DNA of 64,000 nt. It comes from DATJPR01 sp963752915. Lineage in GTDB: Bacteria; Bacteroidota; Ignavibacteria; UBA10030; UBA6906. The stretch is from positions 496,001 through 560,000 of the forward strand of contig CAVVZZ010000015.1 in the NCBI GenBank assembly GCA_963752915.1, given 5' to 3'. Both the position numbers and the translations under genes were made by a program. This document shows positions 9,562 to 20,918 of this stretch, in pieces (positions within the stretch are counted from its first letter, which is position 1; each line of letters begins with the position of its first letter). The notes under the pieces are model-generated. The model did no database searches and had not been told where the DNA came from. It saw nothing but the letters and a program-made list of their open reading frames with translations.

Positions 9562-12500
9562 ATGCGATACTGCAGGCATCCATTTTTGTTTCCCCTTGTC
9601 GGAATGATATTTGCGCTTTCTCTCCCGTTTGAGTCCGTTCACTCCCAAAACCTGATTGAAGGCAGACGCATCAGGAATGACACAAGGAACGACCGAAAGA
9701 TGGAGTACGTTGAGGGGCGCATTGCGGTCAAAATCAAATCAGGTGTTCAAGCGCACGATATCCGTGCTGCGATCGGCCTGCACGGTGCTTTCTTAGTGAA
9801 GGACTTTGACAAGCTACGCTGGGGAGTGATCGAAGTTCCGGAAGGAAGAGATGTCTTTGGTCTCATGGATTCACTGCAGAAGAGTCCCCTGATCGAGGAG
9901 ATTGAGCCAGAGGGAGTTGGCCACGCTTCGCTCAGTCCAAACGACAGGTACTTTCAGGATGGACACCAATGGGCGCTATTGAATATGGGACAAAATGGAG
10001 GAACACCTGGGGATGATATTCATATCACCCAGGCTTGGGATCTCACGCAGGGGAGTTCCAACGTTCTCGTTGCGATCCTTGATTCCGGAATTCCCCTGAG
10101 CAACGGGTCATTGTGTCATCCGGACCTCGGCGATCCCAACAGGATCCTGCTGGGTCCGAACTTTTCGAGTGATTCGTGGGCTTCGGATTCTGATGCGTCC
10201 GGACATGGTACGCATGTCGCAGGAATTGCGGCGGCTGAGACAGGGAATTCGACTGGCATTGCCGGGGTCGCAGGCGGATGCAGGGTAATGGTGGTCAAGG
10301 TATTTGACCAATTCGATAATTGTTCTCTTGTGCAGGTTGAGAGAGCGGTTCTGTATGCAGTTGATCATGGTGCGCAAGTAATAAACATTAGCGGCGGCGG
10401 AGACAGCGGATCGGCCATCATCACCGATGCGATGGCGTACGCGGAGTCGCACAATGTCCTTGTTGTTGCGGCTGCTGGCAATGCAGGCAACTCACCCCTC
10501 CAGTATCCTGCGGCCTTGTCTTCCGCTTTCGCAAATGTGATTGCCGTCGGTGCCACGGATGGATCTGACACAAGAGCGACATACTCGAATGTCGGATTGC
10601 AGCTCACCGTCGTGGCTCCGGGCGGTTACGGCAGTTATGGTTCTGCCGAGATTTATTCCACCATGCCCAACTACCCCACACGTCTGGGCAATGCAACCGG
10701 CTACGGCTACATGCAGGGGACCTCGATGGCAGCACCGTATGTCACCGGCACTGCTGCCTTGATGCTCTCTGTCAATCCTCATCTTTCCGCCTCTCAAATT
10801 CGGACAGCGATTCAACTCTCCGCCGACAAGGTTGGAGGCATGGGTGGGCAGCCCTTCTCAAAGTACTACGGGTACGGTCGACTGAATGCCAACGCTGCGG
10901 TGCGAACAATCTTCGTTCCGCAGGTCTATCCGACCATCACCTCAGGTCTTTCGGCCGCTGTAAAAGGACAGACTGTCGTGGTGGCCTCCGGCAGGTATAC
11001 GATCAATAGCACCATGACGATACCGTCCGGCGTTTCGATGACCATCAATCCGGGAACCTCCCTGCAATTTTCTGGCGGAGTCTCGTTCATCGTCAATGGC
11101 AATCTCGTGGCCAACGGTGCCACGTTTACGTCCACGGGGACTACCGCTCCCGGTGCCTGGGGCTCCATACAGTTCAGCGGAGGCGGTTCGAGCAATTCCT
11201 CGTTGACCAATTGTGTCGTCGAATACGGGACCCAGATCGATGTTCTCAATGGAGCCAACAATGTGTCGATCACCGGATGCACGATCACCAATGGCTCCGG
11301 CCACGGAATACACGTCTCCTTCTCATCATCCTTTACAGCCTGGGGCAACACGATAGCAAATGGAAATGTCAACCAAGGCATCGTGATCTTCGGAGGTTCA
11401 AACAACTTGTGCTGGGGGAACTCGATATACAAGTATAGCGGTACCCTTGGCTATCACAACGGAGTCGGAATACTCTACATCGCATCAAACGGAGTCGTCA
11501 CAAGGAACGACATCGACTACTGCGGTTGGGGAATCGGCGCGATCTACGGATCGGACCTGAATTCCAATTGGTCATACGGTTCACCCCGAAACAATCGAAT
11601 AACAGATTGTCTGATAGGTGTTAGTGTCTATGGCAGCAGTCAATGCGACCTTGGAAGATTTGCCGGCGGATCAGACGATGGGAATGGGAACAACAGCATT
11701 TACGGCAATCTGTTGTTCGACGTGGAGGTAGGGAATACGATAAACGACCCCAGCAGGATGTATGCCGACGACAACTGGTGGGGAACAAACCCTCCCCAAT
11801 CATCGAAATTTGATCTATGGCCGTATGCAAGCACCTTCCGGTACGGCAATTGGTGGACAAACGACCATCCGTGGGGCGGACAGCCTCTGCCGGCGTATTC
11901 CAACCAACTGCCTGGCAACGCCGTTGCCAGGAGCACAGCGTCCGCGGAACTGCCGATCAACCCGAGAAGTCGCTTGCACGATTCGCTGCTCCAGGGTCGC
12001 ACTATGAAAGGAGCGAACAGCGAGGACGTGAAATACCTGGAGTCAAACACCCTCGGTAATCCTGATGACAATGCCGGCTCTGAGGCCCTGCACAGGTTTG
12101 CCGATAGTGCCTCGGCGCCGAGGATTCACAAGTTACTGCTCGCGAACCTGTATCAGATGGATGGACAGCCAGAGCTTGCCAGGCAGGAAAATATCGAACT
12201 TGCGGCAGAGGATTCGGACAGTCCACTCGGCGTGATGGCCGAGATTAGCAACTTGCGCATCGAACTCTATTCCAAAGCGGATGTTGAGGCAGCAGGTGCA
12301 ATCCTCAGCCGGATTGAAAAGAGGTCGAGACTGATCGGCCCCGTGGAACTCGCGGATGCAGAACAGGTATTCAAGACCTACGTCGACCCAAACACAGGGG
12401 AGATGCCGAATAGACAATACCAGACCTCTGCAGGGGCTGACCAAGCGGCGTCTTCTTTAGCATCAGGCAATGATGAATTGATGACGAATTACCCTAATCC

Positions 12501-12730
12501 GTTTAACCCGACAACGACAATCTCCTACAAGCTCTCGAAGAAGGGACATGTTGACCCTGGTCGTCTTTGATGTTCTCGGCAGGGAAGTGTCGACCCTCAT
12601 TAGTGAGAATCAGGAATCGGGATTTCACTCGGCATCATTTGATGGGAGACGATTGGCAAGCGGGGTTTATTTCTATCGTTTGACGGCCCCAGGAATCCGC
12701 CAGGTGAAGACGATGCTGTTGACGAGATAG
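9562..12730 (+). CDS. Subtilisin-like protease with beta-helix and sorting domain (frameshifted)
   Basis: About 1,055 residues once one frameshift is bridged. I start at the ATG at 9562 (GAAGGGA upstream), which opens a signal peptide ending near V-H-S-Q. The S8 triad is complete: Asp in A-I-L-D-S-G-I near residue 174, His in G-H-G-T-H-V-A-G near 215, and Ser in G-T-S-M-A-A-P near 387. A propeptide-like region precedes it. Residues about 470-780 are a right-handed beta-helix rich in N-G and S-I-T-G-C turns. The C-terminus is a classic sorting domain (Y-P-N-P-F-N-P, V-F-D-V-L-G-R-E-V, S-G-V-Y-F-Y-R). The frame breaks near 12551: removing one T in CATGTTGACC restores H-V-T-L-V-V-F-D. The product is probably type IX-secreted and surface-attached. 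Confidence 0.85.
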
Positions 12731-12741
12731 GAGGTCACGAG

Positions 12742-14415
12742 ATGAGAAAACACCTTCTCCTGATGGCGATGTGCTGCACGGTGTCGGGTTTTGCACAGAA
12801 CACGACGGTGCATATCAATGTGGACTGGAACACGGCCAGGGGGGAGCTCAGACCCCTGTGGGCATGGTTTGGCTACGATGAACCGAACTACACCACGATG
12901 AAGAACGGGAAGAAGCTCTTGGGCGAGCTTGCGGGGCTGAGTCCAGTTCCCGTCTACGTCCGTACGCACAACCTCATGACTTCAGGGGACGGCGTTCCTG
13001 CGCTCAAGTGGGGTTCAACGAATATGTATACCGAAGACAGCCACGGGAACTCGGTCTACAACTGGCGGATTGTGGACGGCATCTTCGACACGTACAAGCA
13101 CTTCGGGATGAAGCCGTTGGCTGAAATAGGATTTATGCCGGAAGCGCTTTCCTCGAGACCGGAGCCCTATCGACATCATTGGGACCCGGCCGTAGAGAAT
13201 TCTCCCCTCTTCACCGGTTGGGCATATCCACCAACGAGCTATACAAAATGGGCGGAGCTGATTTTCCAGTGGGTGAAGCACTGTGTTGAACGATACGGAA
13301 GGGCAGAAGTCGAAACGTGGTACTGGGAACTCTGGAATGAGCCGAATATCGGATACCTGCAGGCCGAGGATAGGTTTGGGACGTATTGCAGGATGTACGA
13401 CTACGCCTCTGACGCGGTCAAGCGTGCACTACCGTCTGCCAGAATGGGAGGCCCGCACATCGCGGGAGTAGCCGACGAGTTCCTGCGAGGGTTCATCCTG
13501 CATTGTCTTCGCGGAAAAAACGACGCAACAGGAAAAGCAGGAGCCCCGCTTGACTTTATTGCATTCCATGCAAAAGGGTCGCCTGAAGTTGTTGACGGCG
13601 TCGTGCAGATGGGAATACAGAATCAGCTCTCGACGATACGGGAAGATCTCAATGTCATTACTTCCATCCCGGAAGTGAAGCATCTCCCCCTCATCATTGG
13701 TGAATCGGACCCGGAGGGATGCGCAGCATGTGGAATGAACACCCATCCCGCGAATGCCTATCGCAACGGTACGATGTACTCCAGCTACACCGCCGCATCG
13801 ATCGCGCGCATCTACGACTTGAATGCGCACTACGGTACCAACATCATCGGAGCCGTAAACTGGTCATTTGAATTCGAGGACCAGCCATGGTTTTACGGAT
13901 TTCGGGATCTCGCGACCAACGGAGTCGACAAACCTGTACTGAACGTCTTCAGAATGTTGGGGATGATGAAGGGGACTCGCCTGGCGGTGAGCGGCGATCT
14001 GGCATACAATGTAACCGCCATCTGCGATTCGGGCGTGCGTGGTAAATCCGACGACATCAATGCGTTGGCATCCAGGACGAAGAACGCGGTGACAATCCTT
14101 GTCTGGAACTACCATGACAAGGAGATTCAAAGCGAGGGTTCGGATGTTGAGGTGAGCGTCGAGAACACACCGTCACAAAGTGCAGTGATCTATCACTACA
14201 GAATTGACAACACGCACAGCAATTCCTACGAGACATGGAAAAGGATGGGGTTGCCGCAACGGCCGACCCCGGAGCAAATTACGGAACTCGAGAAATCCGG
14301 CCGGCTGGAAATGCTCGGCAAGCCGGTGAGGATGAGAGCTGAGCATGACCGGCTGAGGATACGCATGCAATTGCCCCGGCAGGCGGTTTCGCTCTTGAGA
14401 GTTGTAATGGATTAG
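12742..14415 (+). CDS. GH39-like beta-xylosidase, secreted
   Basis: A 557-residue enzyme with a signal peptide (M-R-K-H-L-L-L-M-A-M-C-C-T-V-S-G-F-A) and a strong AGGAGG ribosome site. It begins 11 bp after the subtilase stop. The clan GH-A layout is clear: L-W-N-E-P-N near residue 199 supplies the acid/base Glu, and L-I-I-G-E-S-D near residue 320 supplies the nucleophile Glu. P-L-W-A-W-F-G-Y-D-E-P-N near the N-terminus is the usual first barrel strand of GH39 xylosidases. A C-terminal beta-sandwich (residues about 430-557) completes the fold. It would remove beta-xylosyl units with retention. Related GH-A activities such as iduronidase-like enzymes cannot be excluded. Confidence 0.8.
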   Translation: MRKHLLLMAMCCTVSGFAQNTTVHINVDWNTARGELRPLWAWFGYDEPNYTTMKNGKKLLGELAGLSPVPVYVRTHNLMTSGDGVPALKWGSTNMYTEDSHGNSVYNWRIVDGIFDTYKHFGMKPLAEIGFMPEALSSRPEPYRHHWDPAVENSPLFTGWAYPPTSYTKWAELIFQWVKHCVERYGRAEVETWYWELWNEPNIGYLQAEDRFGTYCRMYDYASDAVKRALPSARMGGPHIAGVADEFLRGFILHCLRGKNDATGKAGAPLDFIAFHAKGSPEVVDGVVQMGIQNQLSTIREDLNVITSIPEVKHLPLIIGESDPEGCAACGMNTHPANAYRNGTMYSSYTAASIARIYDLNAHYGTNIIGAVNWSFEFEDQPWFYGFRDLATNGVDKPVLNVFRMLGMMKGTRLAVSGDLAYNVTAICDSGVRGKSDDINALASRTKNAVTILVWNYHDKEIQSEGSDVEVSVENTPSQSAVIYHYRIDNTHSNSYETWKRMGLPQRPTPEQITELEKSGRLEMLGKPVRMRAEHDRLRIRMQLPRQAVSLLRVVMD

Positions 14416-14431
14416 GAGGAAGTGGGTACGG

Positions 14432-15670
14432 TCAATTCTTCTGCCCCCGCGGTCTCCGGTAGGGCTCCAGTTGTGCCAGGAACCTGACAAGGAGATCTTT
14501 CAGGGCCGGCAGATTTTCTTTTCCTTCCCGCAGCCGTTCTACCTCCCAGGTGGGAGGAATTCTCATCGGAGCAAGTTCTGCGGATTCCAGGAGGTTGGCG
14601 GAAATCTCTGCGATATCCAGGCCGCCCTTCCAGCTTTTGTTGGGGTTGTTGAGCCACGTCGTGCTGCTGTCGACAATCCTTGAAACCCATCCCTCACTGT
14701 CGGGGACAGCCGGAAGGATATCCGCGGATCGTTTGCGGAAGAACCCCATGATCGCAGCGGCGATCGACGGATCGCGAACGGTTCCATCCTCATAAAACAC
14801 GCCGTGGATGCGACCCCACCCTTCGCGGACGATCATTAACTCCCAGATATACCATCCGACTTTCGCATTCATGTGTTCCTGAAGGGTGATATCATAGGGA
14901 TTCGCACGCCCAATGCAACCGATCTCGCCGTTGATCAGCGGTTTCCCGACCTTCGCGGCAAATTCTTTTGCGCGCATGATGTTGTTTCTGATTTCTTCGC
15001 GCGTCTGCATATAGTCGTGAAACTGGAGGACGTCCACATCGTCCGCCAGTTCAATCATGCCGTCAACAAATGCCATCCCGATCGTCACCGGCGTGTTCGG
15101 GTCGATCTCGTGAAATGTCCTGGCCATGAACCGGGCATTTGCGAACTTCACGCGAACCAACTCCGCCGGCGTGGGAGGCCAGTCAGGTTCGTTCATGGCG
15201 TCCCACATTGCCAAACCGGGTTCATTGGATATCGCGTTCACAAGGAACTTGACCCATTCCCTGCCCTTGGGCCGCAGCGTTGTGTCCTTTATCCAGGGGC
15301 CGCTTCCCACGACCGGCATCACCCCTATCCCTCTTTTGTAGCATTCACGCACGAAGTGTCGTAGTTGCGTCGGAAGAGCCTCCTTGTCCTCGGCATAGAG
15401 CGCGTAGGGGACAAAGACCCTGACCTGATTCAGATTGAGCCGCTTGGCAAGGTTCAGATCAAACTCGACTGTCGCGGAATCGTAGTGCACCCACCAGCCG
15501 ATATGATGCCGTGGCGCGACTCCATTGGCAGGAGTATAATTGAACCCCCGGATGAGCGACGGGTCACGCGGGCCTGTGAAGTCAAGCCGCGAGGGGTTCG
15601 TCCCGGCGACGGCACATGCCGTCCCGATCAGGACGCAGAAACAGAACGAGTGAAAGATGGATGTTCTCAT
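14432..15670 (-). CDS. GH5-like (clan GH-A) glycoside hydrolase
   Basis: About 412 residues, starting at the ATG at 15670 which opens a signal peptide (M-R-T-S-I-F-H-S-F-C-F-C-V-L-I-G). The frame extends 20 codons upstream, but that part is polar. A TIM barrel is indicated by R-G-F-N-Y-T-P, V-R-V-F-V-P-Y-A-L-Y, then W-D-A-M-N-E-P-D (acid/base Glu near residue 161) and P-L-I-N-G-E-I-G-C (nucleophile Glu near residue 247). H-D-Y-M matches the conserved His of the family. It is probably an endo-beta-glycanase or mannanase-like enzyme; substrate cannot be told. It converges on the GH39 gene with 16 bp between stops. Confidence 0.75.
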   Translation of the reverse strand: MRTSIFHSFCFCVLIGTACAVAGTNPSRLDFTGPRDPSLIRGFNYTPANGVAPRHHIGWWVHYDSATVEFDLNLAKRLNLNQVRVFVPYALYAEDKEALPTQLRHFVRECYKRGIGVMPVVGSGPWIKDTTLRPKGREWVKFLVNAISNEPGLAMWDAMNEPDWPPTPAELVRVKFANARFMARTFHEIDPNTPVTIGMAFVDGMIELADDVDVLQFHDYMQTREEIRNNIMRAKEFAAKVGKPLINGEIGCIGRANPYDITLQEHMNAKVGWYIWELMIVREGWGRIHGVFYEDGTVRDPSIAAAIMGFFRKRSADILPAVPDSEGWVSRIVDSSTTWLNNPNKSWKGGLDIAEISANLLESAELAPMRIPPTWEVERLREGKENLPALKDLLVRFLAQLEPYRRPRGQKN

Positions 15671-15858
15671 GGGGTCACGCGCATACCTGGGTGATTTGAG
15701 GGTTTGGTTCGTCGGTGCTTGATAATGCAACTTGCTTTGAATAGTTTTTCCGAGACAACCGATCCCGATCAGTCGACCGGATCGCGGAGGATGCGTGCGG
15801 AAAATCGACTATCGCCGTTTAACTCAACGCAATCTGAAACCAACAGGCATCGAACCTT

Positions 15859-16986
15859 ATGCGAATGAATCGACGAACTGTTCTAAAGACCCTTGCCGCC
15901 GGAGTTGTCGGCGTTGGGGTTTCGAGATATGGGTATGCCGCTCCGCAACGCGCAACGTTCCCTGAACCCCGTTGTTCAGGGCATGGGAGAACGGCAACCT
16001 TTGAAAAAGTCCTCACGCCTTCCAACGTGAGTCTTGTCAAAGGGAATGATGCACGTCAGAATACGTGCAACGCGCTAATGCACATCGAAGACGAAATCAT
16101 GGCGTCTCTCGAGGGGAAGAAACGCATTCTGATCAAACCGAATTTCGTCGTGGTGAACAACGCCCTCTGTGCCACCAGCGTAGATACGGTAAGGGGAATC
16201 CTGGATTTTATCAAACCCCGGTTCGTGGGGCCGATTGAGATCGGAGAATCAACGATTTCCGGTTCCCGGGGTGGGTTCGACATGGGCGATGGGACGACAT
16301 ACACCGGGTTCAAGAACTACGGATATTTACCGCTGGAGAAGGAATATGGCGTGAAGCTGGTTGACCTGAATCTTGAGCCAACCGTCAACACCTACATCTT
16401 CAATTCTTTCGGGAACAAGCCCCAACGCATCCGAATCATTGCCAGGTATCTCGACCGCGATCAATATCTCATTTCTGCCGCAAAGATGAAAACGCACAAC
16501 TGCGTTCTGGTGACGCTATCGCTGAAAAATATCCTGATGGGTTCTCCTGTCAACGACTACAAATCGCAAAATGACAAGATGCTGATGCACTCCTGGGATA
16601 TTCGAAGCTATAAACCGGGTATGAAACTTGTCATGACAAAAGACATGGTCCTGCACTATAATCTTTTTCAACTGTCTCAAATAGCCTATCCGGATCTTGG
16701 CGTCGTTGATGCCTATACATCCATGGAGGGAAATGGCCCCATTGACGGGATTCCCCTTGAGACGCGGATGGCGCTTGCCAGCGTCGACCCCCTCGCCCTG
16801 GACACTCTCGGGACAAAGATCATGGGATTTGACCCAACTCAGGTCCTTTACCTGTCATCCATGAACGAAGCGGGGATGGGACAGGGTGATCTCGACAAGA
16901 TCAACGTCCTGGGTGCGAAACTCAATGATTGCCTGTTCAAGTTCAAACCGCATGAAGATCTTGTCGAACCGTACGGCCTGGGTTAA
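15859..16986 (+). CDS. DUF362 domain protein with Tat-like signal
   Basis: A 375-residue protein. The N-terminus R-M-N-R-R-T-V-L-K-T-L-A-A-G-V-V-G-V-G-V is a twin-arginine-type export signal. The body matches DUF362: R-I-L-I-K-P-N-F-V early on, S-A-A-K-M-K-T-H in the middle, V-T-L-S-L-K-N-I-L-M-G after it, and V-V-D-A-Y-T-S-M-E-G-N-G-P near residue 285. DUF362 proteins often carry Fe-S ferredoxin modules, but no CxxCxxC cluster is visible here, so this is the stand-alone form. Function is unknown. It sits alone between divergent and convergent glycosidase genes. Confidence 0.75.
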   Translation: MRMNRRTVLKTLAAGVVGVGVSRYGYAAPQRATFPEPRCSGHGRTATFEKVLTPSNVSLVKGNDARQNTCNALMHIEDEIMASLEGKKRILIKPNFVVVNNALCATSVDTVRGILDFIKPRFVGPIEIGESTISGSRGGFDMGDGTTYTGFKNYGYLPLEKEYGVKLVDLNLEPTVNTYIFNSFGNKPQRIRIIARYLDRDQYLISAAKMKTHNCVLVTLSLKNILMGSPVNDYKSQNDKMLMHSWDIRSYKPGMKLVMTKDMVLHYNLFQLSQIAYPDLGVVDAYTSMEGNGPIDGIPLETRMALASVDPLALDTLGTKIMGFDPTQVLYLSSMNEAGMGQGDLDKINVLGAKLNDCLFKFKPHEDLVEPYGLG

Positions 16987-17144
16987 TCAATGGGCCGACG
17001 ATGTGGCAGACCAATAAGCCCTTTGTAGGGCTACGTCGGCGAGTGCTCGATCGACACAAGGAGAATCTGTTCGGCGAAGATACTATCGGAACGATGGCTG
17101 TGCAACGCTGTTACTCGTCGGTTCGCACTCTTTAATATAGTCGA

Positions 17145-18329
17145 TTAGTCTCTAAACAGGAGTGGAGCGAATTCACGTAAGCTTCGTCTCCATGATTGCC
17201 ATTCGTGAGCGGTAAGAGGAGAGACATAGGAGACACCGTTGATCCCGGCTTGCTGGAGTGCATCCGCGGCGCTCTTGAGACCGTCGGAGCCCCTTTCACG
17301 GCTGCCAAAACTCATGAATACAAGTTTGACTTTCGTCTTGTCAGTAATGTCCGCCGGCGCAATCGTCCCTCCGCTAAAAATGCCGAAGTAGGAGAACTTG
17401 TCAAGATTCGCCAAAGCGACCTGCCTGGTGACAAAGGTTCCCATCGACAATCCGGCCATGGCGCGGTGGGGACCGTCGGTTAACGTCCTGAAGTGGGTAT
17501 CAACGTAGGGAATGAGGTCGTTGATCATGACTTCCTTGTATGTTTCAAACGAGAACATCATGCGTGGACGAACGGCCGCGCCGGGCTGGCCGGCTGGTCT
17601 TGGTCCGGGAGGCGGCGGCTGGGGAGGGACTTCCCCCGGCTTGTACGCTGCACTGGATTCCATCACTACGATGAAGGGCTTGACTTTCCCCTCAGCGATG
17701 AGGTTGTCGAGTATCACATTGGTTCTTCCCATTTCTATCCACACTCGTTCATCCTCGCCTCCGCCGTGCTGAAGATACAACACTGGATATCGTGTGGAAC
17801 TGTTTGCCTCATACCCGGGAGGTGTGTAAACGAAAATATGTCGCCACGAATTGATTGTCTTTGAAAAGTAGTTTTCGACGAGCACGTTGCCATGTGGCAC
17901 ATCTTTCAGATCATAGAAACCGCCGTCCGGATCGGGGATTTCGAAGCCATTGCACAGGTGCCCGTAGCCGATGAATCCGTTGGTGGCGGGATCAATGACA
18001 ATTCCGCTATCGACAATCATCCAAAAGTTGTGATAACCTTTGTCCTGCGGTTCGCTGGTGTAGGTCCATACACCGTCGTCGCCTTTGACCAGATCAAACG
18101 GCACGTTGGCGATCGCCACCTGCACCTTCTTTGCGTTGGGAGCGCTGAACCGGAATGTCACTCGTCCGTCAGGTTCGATACGCGGAAATTTCGCTCCATA
18201 CATGTTGTATTGCGAGGCATATGCCGTATCCGACGGACGAGAACTAAGGACAGCTTGACCCGTTTGGGCCAGACAGATCCCAGTCACTGACACGATGATC
18301 ATCAGGAACATCAGCAATGATTGTCTCAT
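17145..18329 (-). CDS. CE1-like esterase with N-terminal CBM48-like domain
   Basis: A 394-residue secreted protein with GGAG upstream of the start and a signal peptide ending near G-I-C-L-A-Q. An immunoglobulin-like domain (V-T-F-R-F-S-A-P-N-A-K-K-V-Q-V) precedes an alpha/beta-hydrolase of the esterase D/feruloyl esterase type: Y-L-Q-H-G-G-G-E-D-E-R, M-A-G-L-S-M-G-T-F (nucleophile Ser near residue 293), and T-A-H-E-W-Q-S-W-R (catalytic His near 375). Such enzymes remove ferulate or acetate from xylan. A proline/glycine-rich loop (P-P-Q-P-P-P-P-G-P-R) interrupts the core near residue 235. It is the last gene of the minus-strand operon that starts with the carboxylesterases. Confidence 0.8.
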   Translation of the reverse strand: MRQSLLMFLMIIVSVTGICLAQTGQAVLSSRPSDTAYASQYNMYGAKFPRIEPDGRVTFRFSAPNAKKVQVAIANVPFDLVKGDDGVWTYTSEPQDKGYHNFWMIVDSGIVIDPATNGFIGYGHLCNGFEIPDPDGGFYDLKDVPHGNVLVENYFSKTINSWRHIFVYTPPGYEANSSTRYPVLYLQHGGGEDERVWIEMGRTNVILDNLIAEGKVKPFIVVMESSAAYKPGEVPPQPPPPGPRPAGQPGAAVRPRMMFSFETYKEVMINDLIPYVDTHFRTLTDGPHRAMAGLSMGTFVTRQVALANLDKFSYFGIFSGGTIAPADITDKTKVKLVFMSFGSRERGSDGLKSAADALQQAGINGVSYVSPLTAHEWQSWRRSLREFAPLLFRD

Positions 18330-18385
18330 TTTAGGATCTCCAGAATTGTGTTCATTGAGACGGTCAATAGTACGCCGCAGGTCGG

Positions 18386-20856
18386 TTACAACGGGAATAG
18401 CTCATACACGGTGTCCTGTCGTGCGCTGAATTGCAGCACATAGGATCCCCCCTGTTCCTTTGACGTCGCCGTGGATCCGGCGAGTTTCAAGGCGCAGGTC
18501 GACCGGACGATGCACGTGTTGTTCACCGTCGGCCGGATCACCACTTTCTGTGGTGTGCTGTTATGCCACTTGATGTCCACGACGAATCCCCCCGGGCAAC
18601 AAGCCCGTTGACTTCTCCGTCTCGCCACACGCTTGGTAGCGCGGGGAGAAGTTCTATATAACCATTCTGGCTTTGCAGCAGCATCTCGGCGATGCCGGCT
18701 GTGCCTCCAAAATTCCCGTCAATTTGGAACGGAGGATGGGCGCAGAACAAGTTCGGGTACGTCCCTCCTGCGTCCGACATATTGACTCCGGAGTTTTCGG
18801 TCGGATGAAGAAGGTTCTTCAGCAATTGGTAGGCGCGGTCACCGTCTTTGAGTCTTGCCCAGAAGTTCACTTTCCACGCCAGCGACCAGCCCGTCCCGAC
18901 ATCTGTTCTGACATCCAGGCTTTTCCGTGCGGCCCTGGCCAAATCAGGCGTTGTTTGCGGGTCAATCTGATTCCCGGGGTAGAGCATATACAGATGGGAG
19001 ACATGCCTGTGCCTCACCTCTGTTTCCTTGAACCCTTCGCTCCACTCCATGATTCTCCCGTCCGACCCAATCTTGGGAACGGCGAGATCGGGTAAAGCAT
19101 CTGTGATCTTTGCCAATAAGGGATTGGCGTCATTCAGCAGTTGCGACGCGTTCAGGACATTCGTAAACAATGCATGAATGACTTCCTGATCGTGTGAAGG
19201 CCCCATGCACACGGATCCGACAGAACCGTCCGGTGCGACAAAGGAATTCTCAGGCGAAGTTGACGGGCCTGAGACCAGTTTGCCCGTCGCGGGGTCATTG
19301 ACGAGCCAGTCGAGATAGAACTGCGCTGCCTTGAGCATGATCGGATACACCCGTTCGAGGTACTGTGTATCCATCGTGAACAGGAAATGATCCCAGAGAT
19401 GCCGGCATAACCAACCGCCTCCCGCAACGTACATCCCCCAGCTTGTTCCTTCTCCCGGCGCCGTGTATCCCCAGACGTTGGTGATGGGTTCCGTGCACCA
19501 TCCTCGCGCGTGGTATTGCACCGCTGCAGTGACCTCGCCGGGCTCTACCAGCGATGCGATCAGGTTCGTGAGAGGTCCATAGCATTCCCGAAGGTTGGTC
19601 TCATCGGCGGGCCAATAGTTCATCTGCAGGTTGATGTTCGTGTGATAGTCGCAGTTCCAGGGTGCCTGGATCTTGTTCGACCAGATCCCCTGCAAATTGG
19701 CCGGCAGTGAACCCTTTCGGGAAGAGGAGATCAACAAGTAGCGGCCGAATTGGAAGTAGAGTTCCTGCAAATGAAGGTCGTTGGGATCCGTCTGCTGGTT
19801 CTTCAAACGTACGTCGGTCGGAACTGTGTCAGGCGCACTCTCCGACAGATTCAGGTTGACCTTCCCGAAGAGAGCAGCGTAGTCATCCTCGTGGTTTTTC
19901 AGAAGGGTTGCATAGGGTCTCGATGCCGCCTGGTTGAGTTGGTCGAGTGTTGTTGACTTTGGGTCGTCCCCGATGAATCGGGGATAGTCCTGTTTGTAGT
20001 TCGTCGAGGCCGTGAATAGTAGCACCACTTCATCAGCTCCCCGGATCGTTATCGCGCTGTCGGAATAGACGACGCGCCCACCGGGAGTCACGGCTCTAAG
20101 TCGGGCGGCATAGTGCATGCCGTCACCCCCCTTGCCGTTTTCGAGCGTTCCATACATCATCAGGGAACCGTGATCAGTGACAGTTGCGAACCGTTCGGGG
20201 CGGGTCAGTGCAGCTCGAAAACTCAGTGCTCCCTTCACACTGGCAGTCAAGTGCATGACCAAAGCGCGATCCGGGTAGCTGGCAAAGATTTCGCGTTGGT
20301 AACTGATCCCTTCCTGAACATAGGAGATCCTGGCAACGCCGCAGTTCAGGTCAAGTTCCCGGACATAGTGGCCATACGGTGTGTTCTTCCCAAAATCCAA
20401 CAGCAAATCACCCAGACTCTGATAGCTTCCGTACGGGGCATTGGCTCCGCTCCCCCTTCCCGAGCCGACGCCTTTGCAGACCTGTGTTCTTTCCGTGAGC
20501 TCGTTCGCCTCCCTGTATCTCTTCTCAAAAAGCAGTTGCCGGATCTTGCCCAGCGATTCCGCCGCCTCCGGATTGTTGTTGTCATCAGGGCTGCCGGACC
20601 ATAAGCTCTTTTCATTAAGCTGAAGAGTCTCCCGGTTTACACCGCCGAATACCATGGCGCCCAGGAAACCGTTTCCCACAGGAAGTGCTCGTATCCATTC
20701 CGCGTCGTTTTCCCCGATTCTGTTTGCGTCCGATTCGAAAGCACTCGCAGGTTTTTCGTACCAGAGACGAAGTTGCTGCCCGCCCGTCGTCTGAGCAATG
20801 AGAATGTGTTGGACTACTAATAGAGGAAGAAAGGTGAAGAGCGCCGTCTTGCGCAT
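18386..20856 (-). CDS. GH95 alpha-L-fucosidase/galactosidase-like enzyme (frameshifted)
   Basis: About 823 residues after bridging one frameshift. The ATG at 20856 opens a signal peptide (F-L-P-L-L-V-V-Q-H-I-L-I-A-Q). Family hallmarks are W-I-R-A-L-P-V-G-N-G-F-L-G-A-M-V-F-G-G, L-Q-L-N-E-K-S-L-W-S-G, N-L-Q-G-I-W and W-N-C-D-Y-H-T-N-I-N-L-Q-M-N-Y-W with the catalytic Asn/Asp region, and the late Q-I-D-G-N-F-G-G-T-A-G motif. GH95 enzymes cleave alpha-1,2-fucose or alpha-L-galactose from xyloglucan and glycans by inversion. Near 18590-18600 six Gs are present where seven would read A-R-G-G-F-V-V-D-I-K-W, so the last 75 codons lie in another frame. It lies 62 bp downstream of a carboxylesterase. 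Confidence 0.85.
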
Positions 20857-20918
20857 AGTCCATGTCCCTGACTTCGGGCAATCCTGTTTAGTATGGAGTT
20901 CGCTCTGGCTCGCAATAT

